This document shows positions 36,226-49,875 of a stretch of 64,000 nt of DNA, in pieces (the stretch's first letter is position 1; every line of letters begins with the position of its first letter). The notes below the pieces were generated by a model. That model worked only from the letters and a program-made list of their open reading frames with translations. It had not been told where the DNA came from and did not search any database. The position numbers were made by a program, and so were the translations under genes. Origin of the DNA: Cherax quadricarinatus (Eukaryota > Arthropoda > Malacostraca > Decapoda > Parastacidae); assembly GCF_038502225.1 (NCBI RefSeq), contig NW_027195376.1, forward strand, positions 1-64,000. The letters are read 5' to 3'.

Positions 36226-38578
36226 CCAGCAAGATTGGACCTTGTGTTCACCCTGGGCAGCTCAGACATTGAGGACATCAAGTATGAGAGTCCCCTAGGA
36301 GCTAGCGACCACGTGGTTCTGTGCTTTGAATACATAGTAGAGCTGCAAGTGGAGAGAATAACAGGAGTTGAATGGGAAAAGCCTGACTATAAAAGAGGGG
36401 ACTACATAGGGTTGAAGAACTTCCTGCGGGAGGACCAGTGGGACACCTAACTGGCAGGAAAGCCAGTAAATGAAAGGATGGAATATGTAACAACAAAATG
36501 CAAGGAGGCAGTGGAAAGGTTTATTCCCAAGGGCAACAGTAACAACGGGAAGACCAGAACGAGCCCCTGGTTTACCCGACGGTGTAAGGAGGCAAAAACA
36601 AAGTGCAATAGAGAATGGAAAAAGTACAGAAGGCAGAGAACACAAGAAAACAGGGAGATCAGTCGCAGAGCCAGGAATGAGTACGCACAGGTAAGGAGGG
36701 AGGCCCAGCGACAGTATGAAAATGACATAGCATCGAGAATCAAGACTGACCCGAAACTGTTGTATAGCCTCATCAGGAGGAAGACAACAGTCAAAGACCA
36801 GGTGATCAGGTTAAGGACAGAAGGTGGAGAACTCACAAGAAATGATCAGGAGGAATGTGAGGAGCTGAACAGGAGATTTAAGGAAGTTTTTACGGTAGAG
36901 ACAGGAAGGGCTGTGGGAAGACAGCGCAGAAGGGAACATCAAGAGTTAATATACCAACAAGTGTTGGATGACATACGAACAACTGAGGAGGAGGTGAAGA
37001 AGCTCTTAAGTGACCTTGACACCTCAAAGGCGATGGAACCGGACAACATCTCCCCATGGGTCCTTAGAGAAGGAGCAGAGATGCTGTGCGTACCTCTAAC
37101 CACAATCTTCAACACATCCCTTGAAACTGGGCAACTACCTGAGAAATGGAAGACAGCTAATGTAATCCCCATATTTAAGAAAGGAAACAGAAACGAAGCA
37201 CTAAACTACAGACCTGTGTCTCTGACATGTATTGTGTGCAAAGTCATGGAGAAGATTATCTGGAGGAGAGTGGTCGAACACCTGGAAAGGAACAAGATTA
37301 TAAATGAAAACCAGCATGGGTTCATTGAAACAAATCTTGTATCACAAACCTCCTGGAGTTTTATGATAAGGTAACAGAAGTAAGACACGAGAGAGAGGGG
37401 TGGGTAGATTGCGTTTTCCTAGACTGCAGGAAGGCCTTTGACACAGTTCTCAACAAGAGATTAGTGCAGAAGCTGGAGGATCAGGCGCATGTAAAAGGGA
37501 GGGCACTGCAATGGAAAAGGGAATACATGACAGGGAGGCAGCAACGAGTCATGGTACGTGAAGAGGTATCACAGTGGGCGCCTGTTACAAGCGGGGTCCC
37601 ACAGGGGTCAGTTCTAGGACCAGTGCTATTTTTGATATATGTGAACGACATGATGGAAGGAATAGACTCTGAAGTGTCCCTGTTCGCAGATGACGTGAAG
37701 TTGATGAGAAGAATTAAATCGGACGAGGATGAGGCAGGACTGCAAAGAGACCTGGACAGGCTGGACATGTGGTCCAGTAACTGGCTTCTCGAATTCAATC
37801 CAGCCAAATGCAAAGTCATGAAGATTGGGGAGGGGCAAAGAAGACCGCAGACAGAGTATAGGCTAGGTGGACAAAGACTACAGACCTCACTCAGGGAGAA
37901 AGACCTTGGGGTGACCATAACACTGAACACATCACCGGAGGCACACATCAACCAAATAACTGCTGCAGCGTATGGGCGCCTGGCAAACCTGAGAATAGCG
38001 TTCCGATACCTTAATAAGGAATCGTTCAAGACTCTGTACACTGTGTATGTTAGGCCCATTCTGGAGTATGCAGCACCAGTCTGGAACCCACACCTGGTCA
38101 AGCACGTCAAGAAGTTAGAGAAAGTACAAAGGTTTGCAACAAGGCTAGTCCCAGAGCTCAAGGGAATGTCGTACGAGGAAAGGTTAAGGGAAATCGGACT
38201 GACGACACTGGAGGACAGAAGGGTCAGGGGAGACATGATAACGACATACAAGATACTGCGGGGAATAGACAAGGTGGACAGAGACAGGATGTTCCAGAGA
38301 GGGGACACAGGGACAAGGGGTCACGACTGGAAGCTGAAGACTCAGACGAGTCACAGTGACGTTAGGAAGTATTTCTTCAGTCATAGAGTTGTCAGCAAGT
38401 GGAATAGCCTAGCAAGTGAAGTAGTGGAGGCAGGAACCATACATAGTTTTAAGAAGAGGTATGACAAAGCTCAGGAAGCAGAGAGAGAGAGGACCCAGTA
38501 GGGATCAGTGAAGAGGCGGGGCCAGGAGCTGAGTCTCGACCCCTGCAACCACAATTAGGTGAGTACAATTAGGTGAGT
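36222..38578 (+). pseudogene. LINE-B copy 5, 5'-truncated, RT with one main frameshift
   Basis: Starts inside the endonuclease (ARLDLVFTLGSSDIED, GASDHVVL). After a stop at 36448 it is open as 36478-37374: basic linker, DLDTSKAMEPDNISPW, VIPIFKKGNRNEALNYRPVS. One base is missing near 37335 in the NQHGF..GKSC segment. The second frame (to 38501) carries RKAFDTVLNKRLV (motif A), [26 protein letters not shown] and the full C-terminus RGIDKVDRDRMFQ. Catalytic residues of motifs A and C are kept. The 3' end has the 14-bp unit AATTAGGTGAGTAC twice before CACAC. It is among the best preserved RT copies of this family here. Confidence 0.88.
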
Positions 38579-38584
38579 ACACAC

Positions 38585-39449
38585 ATACACAGATGATGTT
38601 GCGAAGTTAATGAGAAGAATCAAATCGGACGAGGATCAGGCAGGACTACAATGAGACCTGGACAGGCTACAAGCCTGGTCCAGCAACTGGCTGAAGATTG
38701 TGGAAGGGCAAAGAAGACCGCAGACACAATATAATCTAGATGGCCAAAGACTGTATACCTCACTCAAGGAAAAAGATATGGGGGTGAGTATAACACCGAA
38801 CACATCCTGAGGCGCACATCAATTAGATAAGTGCTGCAGCATAAGGGCGTCTGGCATACCTACGGATAGCGTTCTGATACCTCAGTAAGGAATCGTTCAA
38901 GACTCTGTATACCATTTACGTCAGGCCCATACTGGAGTATGCAGCACCAGTTTGGAATCTACACCTGGTCAAGCACGTCAAGAAATTAGAGAAAGTGCAA
39001 AGGTTTGCAACAAGACTAGTCCCAGAGCTAAGGGGATTGTCCCACGAAGAAAGGTTGAGGGAAATCGGCCTGACGATACTGGAGGACAGGAGGGTCAGGG
39101 GAGACATGATAACGACATATAAAATACTGCGCGGAATAGACAAGGTGGACAAAGACGGGATGTTCCAGAGATGGGACACAGAAACAAGAGGTCACAATTG
39201 GAAGCTGAAGACTCAGATGAATCAAAGGGATGTTAGGAAGTATTTCTTCAGTCATAGAGTAGTCAGGCCATGGAATAGCCTAGAAAGTGACGTAGTGGAG
39301 GCGGGAACCATTCATAGTTTTAAGACGAGGTTTGATAAAGCTCATGGAGCAGGGAGAGAGAGGACCTAGTAGCAATCAGTGAAGAGGCGGGGCCAGGAGG
39401 TATGGCTCGACCCCTGCAACCACAAATGGGTGAGTACAAATAAGTGAGT
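38585..39449 (+). pseudogene. LINE-B copy 6, C-terminal fragment
   Basis: Begins at the ADDVAKLMRR-like segment and keeps an open C-terminal frame (38995-39369). It ends with the GGTGAGTACAAAT tail and (CA)n at 39450-39472. The upstream RT is missing. Confidence 0.82.
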
Positions 39450-39472
39450 ACACACACACACACACACACACA

Positions 39473-40085
39473 CCCTAGAGGGTGGAAAACGAGAGAGCTG
39501 GTGGACGAACCAGTTAGGAAAGATTGGGAGTTAGAGCTCCAAAAAATGGAGTGGGGAAGGAAGTTGTAAGAGCTTGGCAAGATAATGGAGGAGCGGATAG
39601 CTGAAGAGTGCAAGAAGTGGGAGCTACAAGTCTTAGCAGCAGAAACTAGGATACAGTGCTTAGAAGAGAAAATGAGAAACCTTAAACAGATTAGAGAGAC
39701 AAATGACAATTCAGATGCAACAACAGGAAATTCTATGTCAGGCACAGACAAGGGGATGGTAAGAAACAAAGGAGGTATGCCATATGCAAAGGCCCTATCA
39801 GACCCATGTGGGGCCAGGAAAAAGACGAGGAGCATACTAAGATCAAATGACAGGTCCAAAGACAATGAAGGTATGTTATATGCAAAGACTCTAACAGCCA
39901 ACTGCAGTAGCAAGGAACAGCTGATCATGAAAGACAGTTCCCTGAGAACAGAAGTTTCAGATAGGACAGGGAAGGAAACAAAACACCTCAGAGGATGCAA
40001 ATGGAGACTCAGTGGGAGGAGGAAAGGGAGAGGTCAGTTTTTATCTATGGGCTCCAAGAAGCCAAGGACAACTTCGAAGAAATAA
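39473..40085 (+). pseudogene. LINE-B copy 7, ORF1 N-terminal half
   Basis: The frame 39585-40085 carries MEERIAEECKKWELQVLAAE and a Leu/Glu-rich coiled coil (IQCLEEKMRNLKQIRET), as in ORF1 of copy 10 (45989-47038). A frame change near 40000 moves the remaining ORF1 into the next frame. Confidence 0.75.
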
Positions 40086-41521
40086 AACAGGAGGAGGAAA
40101 AAATGATTGAAGGCACCATGAAAGCAATAGGTGAGGACGATATGACCCTGATGACAAATTTTCGGAGAATTGGGTGGTTTGCGAGTGGAAGGATACGGCC
40201 TGACAAAGTAATTTTCAAGGAAGGATCAGTTCAAACCAGGATTCTGCAAGAGAAAGCACGACTGAGGGATAAACAGGGGTACCAGAGAGTATATCTCGAT
40301 CGTGACAGAACGCAAGAAGAAAGGACTACACTGAAAGAGAGAGTCCAGAGATGTAAGGAGGAACGATATGCAATGAGGAAGATGAGCAGGACCCAGACAC
40401 ATGAGGAATGGCAAACACCCCGCCGAATCTCTCACCGAAAGACTCCAACCGCGACAATCCCAACGCAACTGAGCAACCCAAACCACAACCCACTCGCTGT
40501 TCCCTCTTCCAGCAACACCCGCATCACAAACCTCATCTCAACAGCTGCTCCTTATGGGCATTCTGGCCCCACCCCCATCATCACAAACCCAACCTACACC
40601 ACAGCCCCCCACAGGCCCCCACCAAGGCTCCCGCTCCCCAAACCGAAATATTCTTGCAGGACCACAGAGATAGAAAAGAAGCTGAAAGTTTGGTACACAA
40701 ACGCGGACGGAACAATGAATAAAAATGAGGAGTGGCACGAAAGAATCAGTGAGAAATCCCCAGACATCATAGCAGTCACAGAAACGAAACTCGCTGAGAC
40801 AATAACAGACGCAATCTTCCCACCAGGATATCAGATCCTGAGAAAAGATAGGAGTAGAGGGGGAGGAGGAGTTGCACTGCTCATAAGAAACCGATGGGGA
40901 TTTGAGGAAATGGAAGGCATGGACGTGATTGGAGAAAGAGACTATATAGTAGGTACAATTCAGTCTGGAGAACATAAAGTAGTCATTGCAGTGATGTATA
41001 ACCCACCACAGAACTGCAGGAGGCCAAGAGAGGAGTATGAAGAAAACAACAGGGCGATGGTGGACACACTGGCTGAGGTGGCAAGAAGAGCTCACTCGAG
41101 CAGAGCAAAATTACTGGTAATGGGCGATTTCAACCACAGGGAGATCGCATGGGAAAACCTGGAGCTACATGGGGGTCCCGAAACATGGAGAGCCAAGATG
41201 ATGGATGTGGTACTTGAAAACCTCATGCATCAACATGTCAGAGACACTACCAGAGAGATAGGGGAGGATGAGCCAGCAAGACTGGATCTTGTGTTCACCC
41301 TGAGCAGTTCAGACATTGAGGACATCACTTACGAGAGGCCCCTTGGAGCTAGCGATCACGTGGTTCTGAGCTTTGATTATATAGTAGAGTTACAAGTGGA
41401 GAAGGAAACAGGAACTGAATGGGAAAAGCCAAACTTCAAAAGGGGTCACTACACAGATATGAGGAACTTCCTGCAGGAGGTTCAGTGGGACAGAGATCTG
41501 GTAGGAAAATCAGTAAATTAG
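39995..41521 (+). CDS. LINE-B copy 7, ORF1 C-terminus fused in frame to the endonuclease
   Basis: This 508-codon frame starts with the RRM-like ORF1 domain (RSVFIYGLQEAKD, FRRIGWFASGRIRPDKVIFK, YLDRDRTQEERTTLKERVQ). It passes a Pro/Thr-rich linker and continues as a complete apurinic-like endonuclease: KVWYTNADG, SPDIIAVTETKL, GYQILRKDRSRGGGGVALLI, VMYNPPQN, GDFNHREIAW, RLDLVFTLSSSDIED and LGASDHVVLSF. The frame ends at 41521 before the RT. In copy 10 the same two domains lie in overlapping different frames, so an indel at about 40385-40430 has fused them here. The product would be an RNA-binding domain plus nuclease without RT, probably by decay and not by selection. Confidence 0.8.
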   Translation: MQMETQWEEERERSVFIYGLQEAKDNFEEIKQEEEKMIEGTMKAIGEDDMTLMTNFRRIGWFASGRIRPDKVIFKEGSVQTRILQEKARLRDKQGYQRVYLDRDRTQEERTTLKERVQRCKEERYAMRKMSRTQTHEEWQTPRRISHRKTPTATIPTQLSNPNHNPLAVPSSSNTRITNLISTAAPYGHSGPTPIITNPTYTTAPHRPPPRLPLPKPKYSCRTTEIEKKLKVWYTNADGTMNKNEEWHERISEKSPDIIAVTETKLAETITDAIFPPGYQILRKDRSRGGGGVALLIRNRWGFEEMEGMDVIGERDYIVGTIQSGEHKVVIAVMYNPPQNCRRPREEYEENNRAMVDTLAEVARRAHSSRAKLLVMGDFNHREIAWENLELHGGPETWRAKMMDVVLENLMHQHVRDTTREIGEDEPARLDLVFTLSSSDIEDITYERPLGASDHVVLSFDYIVELQVEKETGTEWEKPNFKRGHYTDMRNFLQEVQWDRDLVGKSVN

Positions 41522-43612
41522 ATGATGGAATATGTAGCAACAAAGTGCAAGGAGGCAGAGGAAAGGTTCGTTCCCAAGGGAAACAGAAATAATAGGAAGA
41601 CCAAAGCGAGTACTTGGTTTACCCGAAGGTGTAGGGAGGCATAAACTAAGTGCACCAGAGAATGGAAAAGGTACAGGAGGCAAAGGACCCAGGAAAATAA
41701 GGAGATTAGTAGAAGAGCCAGAAACGAGTACACACAGATAAGGAGGGAGGCCCAGCGACAGTATGAAAACGACATAGCTTCGAAAGTCTAGTCTGACCCG
41801 AAACGGCTGTATAGCCACATTAGGAGGAAGACAACAGTCAAAGACCAGGTGATAAGGCTGAGGAAAGAAGGTGGAGAACTCACAATAAACGATCAAGAGA
41901 TATGTAAGGAGCTCAACATGAGATTTAAGGAAGTATTTACAGAGAAGCAGGAAGGCCTCTCGGGGGACAGACCAGATGGGGACACCAGCAAGGAATATAC
42001 CAACAAGTGTTGTATGACATACATACAGATGAGGAGGAGGTGAAGAAACTGCTAAGGGACATCGATACCTCAAAGGCAATGGGACCGGACAACATCTCCC
42101 CATGGGTGCTTAGAGAGGGAGCGGATATGTTGTGTGTGCCACTTATCATAATCATCAACACGTTCCTGGAAACTGGGAAACTACCTGAGGTATGGAAGAC
42201 GGCAAATGTAGTTCCCATTTTTAAAAAAAGGAGACAGAAAAGAGGCACTAAACTATAGACCTGTGTCACTGACCTGTATAGTATGCAAACTCATGGAGAA
42301 GATTATCAGGAGGAGAGTGTGGTGGAGCACCTGGAACGGAACAAGAGTATAAACGCCAACCAGCATGGATTCATAGAAGGAAAATCCTGTGTCACAAACC
42401 TTCTGGAGTTTCATGATAAAGTAACAGAAGTAAGACACGAGAGATAGGGGTTGGTTGATTGCATCTTCTTGGACTGCAAGAAGGCTTTTGACACAGTTCC
42501 TCACAAGAGATTAGTGCAGAAGCTAAAGGATCTGGCTCGTATAACAGGAAGGGCACTGCAATGGATCAGAGAATACCTGACAGGGAGGCAACAACGAGTC
42601 ATGGTACGTAATGATGTATCACAATGGGCACCTGTGACGAGCGGGGTCTCACAGGGGTTTTTCATAGGACCAGTGCTATTTTTGGTATATGGTTACGACA
42701 TGATGGAACGGTTAGACTCAGAAGTGTCCCTGTTCGCAGACGATGTGAAGTTAATGAGGAGAATTAAATCAGACGAGGACTGGGCAGGACTTCAAAGAGA
42801 CCTGGACAGACTGGACACCTGGTCCAAAAACTGGCTTCTCGAATTTAATCCCGCCAAATGCAAAGTCATGAAGATAGGGGAAGGGCAAAGAAGACCGCAG
42901 ACAGAGTATAGGATAGGTGGCCAAAGACTGCAAACCTCGCTCAAGGAGAAAGATCTTGGAGTGAGTATAACACCGAGCATGTCTCCGGAAGCACACATCA
43001 ACCAGGTAACTGCTTCAGCATATGGGCGCCTGGCAAACCTGAGAACAGCGTTCTGATACCTTATTAAGGAATCGTTCAAGACACTGTATACTGTGTACGT
43101 CAGGCCCATACTGGAGTATGCAGCACCTGTTTGGAACCCGCACTTGATAAAGCACGTCAAGAAACTAGAGAAAGTGCAAAGGTTTGCGACAAGGTTAGTT
43201 CCAGAGCTAAGGGGAATGTCTTATGAAGAAAGGTTAAGGGAAATCTGCCTGGCGACACTAGAGGACACTAGAGGGTCAGGGGAGACATGATAACGACCTA
43301 TAAAATACTGCACAAAATAGACAAGGTGGACAAAGACAGGATGTTCCAGGGAGGGGACACAGAAAAAAGAGGTCACTATTGGAAGATGAAGACACAGATG
43401 AGTCAGAGAGATATTAGGAAGCATTTCTTCAGTCAGAGTTGTCAGACAGTGGAATAGCCTAGAAAGTGATGTAGTGGAGGCAGGAACCATACATAATTTT
43501 AAGACGAGGTATGATAAAGCTCATGGAGCGGGGACTCAGAGGACCCAGTAGAACCGGTGAAGAGGCGGGGCCAGAATCTATGACTCGACCCCTGCAACCA
43601 CAAATAGGTGAG
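41522..43612 (+). pseudogene. LINE-B copy 7, linker, RT and 3' end
   Basis: Basic linker (AERFVPKGNRN, RRCREA) with stops, then DIDTSKAMGPDNISPW, VWKTANVVPIFKK and RPVSLTC. The frame at 42451-43056 has FLDCKKAFDTVPHKRLV (motif A with Asp), TSGVSQGFFIGPVLF (motif B altered from PQGSVLGP), LFADDVKLMRR (motif C) and NPAKCKVMKIGEG. A stop at 43054 and frameshifts break the C-terminus. The 3' tail AAATAGGTGAGTACACACAC ends at 43624. Confidence 0.85.
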
Positions 43613-43619
43613 TACACAC

Positions 43620-43816
43620 ACACAGGAAGTATTTCTTCAGCCACAGAGTAGTCAGGAAATGGAATAGTTTGGGAAGTGATGTAGTGGAGGCAGGATCCAT
43701 GCATAACTTTAAGCAGAGGCATGATAAAGCTCACGGTTCATGGAGAGTGACCCAGTAGCAGCAAGTGAAGAAGCGAGGCCAGGAGCTAAGACTCGACCCC
43801 TGCAATCACAAATAGA
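43620..43816 (+). pseudogene. LINE-B copy 8, 3' terminal fragment
   Basis: A 190-bp piece from RKYFFSHRVVRKWN to the 3' UTR, beginning directly at the CACACAC tail of copy 7. Confidence 0.8.
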
Positions 43817-45412
<1,596 letters not shown>

Positions 45413-45562
45413 CATAGTTTTAAGAAGAGGTATGACAAAGCTCAGGAAGCAGAGAGAGAGAGGATCCAGTAGCGATCAGTGAAGAGGCGGGGCCAGGAGC
45501 TGAGTCTCGACCCCTGCAACCACAATTAGGTGAGTACAATTAGGTGAGTACACACACACACA
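45413..45562 (+). pseudogene. LINE-B copy 9, last 150 bp
   Basis: Nearly identical to 38446-38590: FKKRYDKAQEAERERTQ-like end, 3' UTR GAGTCTCGACCCCTGCAAC and two AATTAGGTGAGTAC units followed by CACACAC. The CA tract before it ends at a base-exact junction. Confidence 0.85.
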
Positions 45563-45988
45563 CACACCTGTAAGGACCCCGTTACCAAGCGGTCACTCTA
45601 CCCTCAGCTTTCTTTCCCCTCCCCTCCCCTTCTAATCCCATCACACACACACACCTCCCCAGCTTCTAAGGGTCACTCATCCTTCTCTCCCCCCTCCCCC
45701 TTTAATCCCATCCCTCTCTCTCCCACACATGCACACACACATACACAAGCACATATACACTTGACACAAACAGGTACTCCCTCTTCCCCTAACCAACTCT
45801 CCCCCTCCCCCTAGCCACCTACCCCTTCCCCAAACTATCTAACCCCTCCCCCAAACCATCTAACCCCCTCCCCAACCATCTCTCCCCCTCCAATAACCAT
45901 CCTCCCCCCCCATAACCATCCATCCCCACTCCCCCTAACCATCTATTCCCCTCCCCTAACCATCTCTCCCCCTTCCTTCTGTGGTGCA
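45563..45988. repeat. Pyrimidine-rich degenerate repeat
   Basis: Iterations of CTAACCATCTCTCCCCCTCC-like words, strongly C/T on the plus strand, directly upstream of ORF1 of LINE-B copy 10. It could be part of that element's 5' UTR or unrelated simple sequence. Confidence 0.6.
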
Positions 45989-47038
45989 ATGGGGCAACCT
46001 AGAACTAGGATGAGAACAAAGGGCCCGAAGGACGAATCTGGGAGGAAGGACTGGGAGGCAGAGCTCAAAAAAAGGGAGGAAGACTGGGGAAGGAGGCTAG
46101 ATGAGCTTGCAAGGAAGATGGAGGAGAGGTTAGCATCAGAATGCAGAACGTGGGAGCAACATGCCACAGTAGCAGAAGCCAAGATACAGAGATTAGAAGA
46201 GGAGCTGAGAAATCTGAAACAGTCTAGAGACAAAGATAATACAGAAGTAGCATCAGCAATGTTTACATCAGACACAGACAAAGGGTCTGAAGGGAGCATG
46301 GAAGCTAAATTGTATGCAGAGGTCCTGTCAAACCCACATGGGGCCAAAACAAAGACAGGGAGCACATTAGGACAGAATGAGAGGTTGGAAGACATTGAAG
46401 GAACTAGGACATGTGCAGGGACCTTACCAGACACTCGTGGGGGCCAGGAACAGGTAAGCAGGAAGGACAAACCAATGAGCATAGGGGCCACAGCTAGGGA
46501 AGGGGCTGAAGAAAGGAACACTCCACGGGAAGGAACTAAAACACCTCAGAGGATGCAATGGGAGTCACAGTGGGAGGTGGAAATGGAAAGATCTGTTTTT
46601 GTCTATGGGCTAGACGACACTGAAAGGGAAACTTATGATGAAAGAAAGCAGGAGGAGAAAAAAGCAATTGAAGGTATCATGAAGGTGATAGGCGAGGGAG
46701 ACATGACCCAGGTGACAAATTTTTGGAGAATCGGGTGGTTCACAAAGAAAACGAATCGGCCTCTCAAAGTAATTTTCAAGGCAGAATCAACTCGAACCAT
46801 GATTCTGCAGGAGAAAGCACGGCTGAGAGACAAACAGGAGTTCATGAGTGTGTACCTCGATCGAGACAGAACACAGGAGGAAAGGATGATACTGAAAGAA
46901 AGAGTGCAAAAACGAAAGGAGGAATGGGAGAAAATGAAAAAGGAGAGCAGAATAACCCAGGAACAGGTGGAAGGACAAGCACACCCCCCAGAAACACCTG
47001 CAGAAGGACTCCAGCCACGACACCCTCAAGGCAACTGA
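45989..47038 (+). CDS. LINE-B copy 10, ORF1 (coiled coil plus RRM-like)
   Basis: The 349-codon frame starts MGQPRTRMRTKG. Residues 20-90 form a charged coiled coil (KKREEDWGRRLDELARKMEE, IQRLEEELRNLKQ). A low-complexity middle follows. Residues about 195-320 resemble the RRM-like nucleic-acid chaperone domain of many LINE ORF1 proteins: RSVFVYGLDDTE, TNFWRIGWF, RPLKVIFKAEST and VYLDRDRTQEERMILKERVQ. The product is expected to bind element RNA in the RNP. Its 3' end overlaps the ORF2 frame, which is open from 46723. No stop interrupts it, while the ORF2 of the same copy is broken. Confidence 0.8.
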   Translation: MGQPRTRMRTKGPKDESGRKDWEAELKKREEDWGRRLDELARKMEERLASECRTWEQHATVAEAKIQRLEEELRNLKQSRDKDNTEVASAMFTSDTDKGSEGSMEAKLYAEVLSNPHGAKTKTGSTLGQNERLEDIEGTRTCAGTLPDTRGGQEQVSRKDKPMSIGATAREGAEERNTPREGTKTPQRMQWESQWEVEMERSVFVYGLDDTERETYDERKQEEKKAIEGIMKVIGEGDMTQVTNFWRIGWFTKKTNRPLKVIFKAESTRTMILQEKARLRDKQEFMSVYLDRDRTQEERMILKERVQKRKEEWEKMKKESRITQEQVEGQAHPPETPAEGLQPRHPQGN

Positions 47039-49875
47039 ACAATCCAAACCAACCATCACACACCGATCCCTCTCTTCCCACCCCCCGCACCACGAACCCT
47101 ACCATTACAGCAACCCCCTATGGGAGCTCTTCCTCCACCTCCACTGCAACCCCCCCCCACAAGCCCCCACCAGGGCTCCTGCTCTCCCAACCCCAGTATT
47201 CCCCCAGGACCACAGTTACAGTATTAGAACAGAATTTGAAGGTTTGGTACACAAATGCGGATGGATTAACGAATAAATATGAGGAATGGCAAGAAAGAAT
47301 CAATGAGAAGTCCCCAGACATCATAGCAGTTACAGAAACAAAACTCATGGAGACAATAACAGATGCAGTCTTCCCTCCAGGATACCAGATCATGAGGAAA
47401 GATAGAAGGGGCAGAGGGGGAGGAGGGGTTGCTCTGCTCGTAAAAAAACGATGGAAATTCGAGAAAATGAAAGGCATAGACGAGACAGGAGAAAGGGACT
47501 ACATAGTAGGTACACTTCAGTCTGGGGAGCACAAGATGGTCATTGCAGTGATGTATAATCCTCCACAGAACTGCAGGAGGCCAAGAGAGGAATATGAAGA
47601 GAGCATCAGAGCAATGGTGGAGACACTTGCTGAGGTGGCAATAAGAGCTCACTCCAGCAGAGCAAAGTTGCTGGTTATGGGGGATTTCAACCACAGGGAG
47701 ATTGACTGGTAAAACCTGGAGCCACATGGGGGTCCCAAAACATATAGAGCCAAGATGTTGGATGTGGTGCTGGAAAACCTCATGAAACAACATGTTAAGG
47801 ACACTACCAGAGTGAGAGGGGAGGATGAACCAGCATGATTGGACCTTGTGTTCACCTTGGGCAGTTCAGACATTGAGGACATCACATATGAGAGTCTGCT
47901 AGGAGCTAGTGACCATGTGGTTCTGTACTTTGAATGCACAGTAGAGTTGCAGCTGGAGAGAGTAACAGGAGTTGAATGGGAAAAGCCAGACTATAAACTA
48001 TAAAAGAGGGGACTACATAGGGTTGAGGAACTTGCTGCAGGAGGTTCTGTGGGACAGAGAATGGCAGGAAAGCCAGTAAATGAAGTGATGGAATATGTAA
48101 CAACAAAATGCAAGGAGGCAGTGGAAAGGTTTATTCCCAAGGGCAACAGAAACAATGGGAAGACCAGAACGAGCCCCTGGTTTACCCGACGGTGTAAGGA
48201 GGCAAAAACAAAGTGCAATAGAGAATGGAAAAAGTACAGAAGGCAGAGAACACATAAAAATAGGGAGATTAGTTACAGAGCCAAGAACGAGTATGCACAG
48301 GTTAGGAGGGAGGCTCAGCGACAGTATGAAAATAACATAGCATCGAAAATCAAGAATGACCCGAAACTGTTGTATAGCCACATCAGGAGGAAGACAACAG
48401 TCAAAGACCAGGTGATCAGATTAAGGACAGAAGGTGAATAACTCACAAGAAATGATCAGGAGGTATTTGAGGAGCTAAACAGGAGATTTTAGGAAGTTTT
48501 TACAGTAGAGACAGGAAGGGCTGTGGGAAGACAGCACAGAAGGGAACATCAAGAGGGAATATACCAACAAGTGTTGGATGACATACGAACAACCGAGGAG
48601 GTGCAGAAGCTGCTAAGTGACCTTGATACCTCAAAGGCGATGGGACCGGACAATATCTCCCCATGGGTCCTTAGAGAAGGAGCAGAGATGCTGTGCGTGC
48701 CCCTAACCACAATCTTCAACTCATCCCTTGAAACTGGGCAACTACCTGACAAATGAAAGACAGCAAATGTAGTCCCCATATTTAAGAAAGGAAACAGAAA
48801 TGAGGCACTAAACTACAGACCTGTGTCTCTGACATGTATTGTGTGCAAAGTCATGGAGAAGATTATCAGGAGGAGAGTGGTGGAACACCTGGAACAGAAC
48901 AAGATTATAAATGAAAACCAGCATGGGTTCATGGAAGGCAAATCCTGTGTCACAAACCTTCTGGAGTTTTATGACAAGGTAACAGAAGTAAGACACGAGA
49001 GAGAGGGGTGGGTTGATTGCATTTTCCTAGACTGCAGGAAGGCCTTTGACACAGTTCCCCACAAGAGATTAGTGCAGAAGCTGGAGAATCAGGCGCATAT
49101 AACAGGGTGGGCACTGCAATGGATCAGGGAATACCTGACAGGGAGGCAACAACGAGCCATGGTACGTGAAGAGGTATCACAGTGGGCGCCTGTGACGAGC
49201 GGGATCCCACAGGGGTCAGTTCTAGGACCAGTGCTATTTTTGATATATGCAAACGATATGATGGAAGGAATAGACTCTGAAGTGTCCCTGTTCGCAGATG
49301 ATATGATGCTGAAGAGAAGAATTAAATCGGACGAGGATGAGGCAGGACTGCAAAGAGACCTGGACAGGCTGGACATGTAGTCCAGAAACTGGCTTCTCGA
49401 ATTCAACCCTGCCAAATGCAAAGTCATGAAGATTGGAGAGGGGCAAAGAAGACCGCAGACAGAGTGTAGGCTAGGTGGACAAAGACTACAGACCTCACTC
49501 AGGGAGAAAGACCTTGGGGTGACCATAACACCGAGCACGTCACGGGAGGCACACATCAACCAAATAACTGCTGCAGCATACGGGCGCCTGGCAAACCTGA
49601 GAACAGCGTTCCGATACCTTAATAAGGAATCGTTCAAGATACTGTACACTGTGTATGTTAGGCCCATACTGGAGTATGCAGCACCAGTCTGGAACCCACA
49701 CCTGGACAAGCACGTCAAGAAGTTAGAGAAAGCACAAAGGTTTGCAACAAGGCTAGTCCCAGAGCTCAGGGGAATGTCGTACGAGGAAAGGTTGAGGGAA
49801 ATCGGACTGACGACACTGGAGGACAGAAGGGTCAGGGGAGACATGATAACGACATACAAGATACTGCGGGGAAAC
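47039..49875 (+). pseudogene. LINE-B copy 10, ORF2 (endonuclease-RT), broken
   Basis: The endonuclease is open to 47712 (KVWYTNADGLTNK, DIIAVTETKL, VMYNPPQN, GDFNHREIDW), where TGGTAA ends the frame: GAA has become TAA just after the IDW motif. More stops follow (47838, 48001, 48439). Later frames keep the linker (48049-48441), DLDTSKAMGPDNISPW (48630), DCRKAFDTVPHKRLV (49030), [25 protein letters not shown] and the C-terminus to EDRRVRGDMITTYKILRG (49870), where copy identity ends abruptly. Length and order are those of an almost full-length element of about 3.9 kb. Confidence 0.86.
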
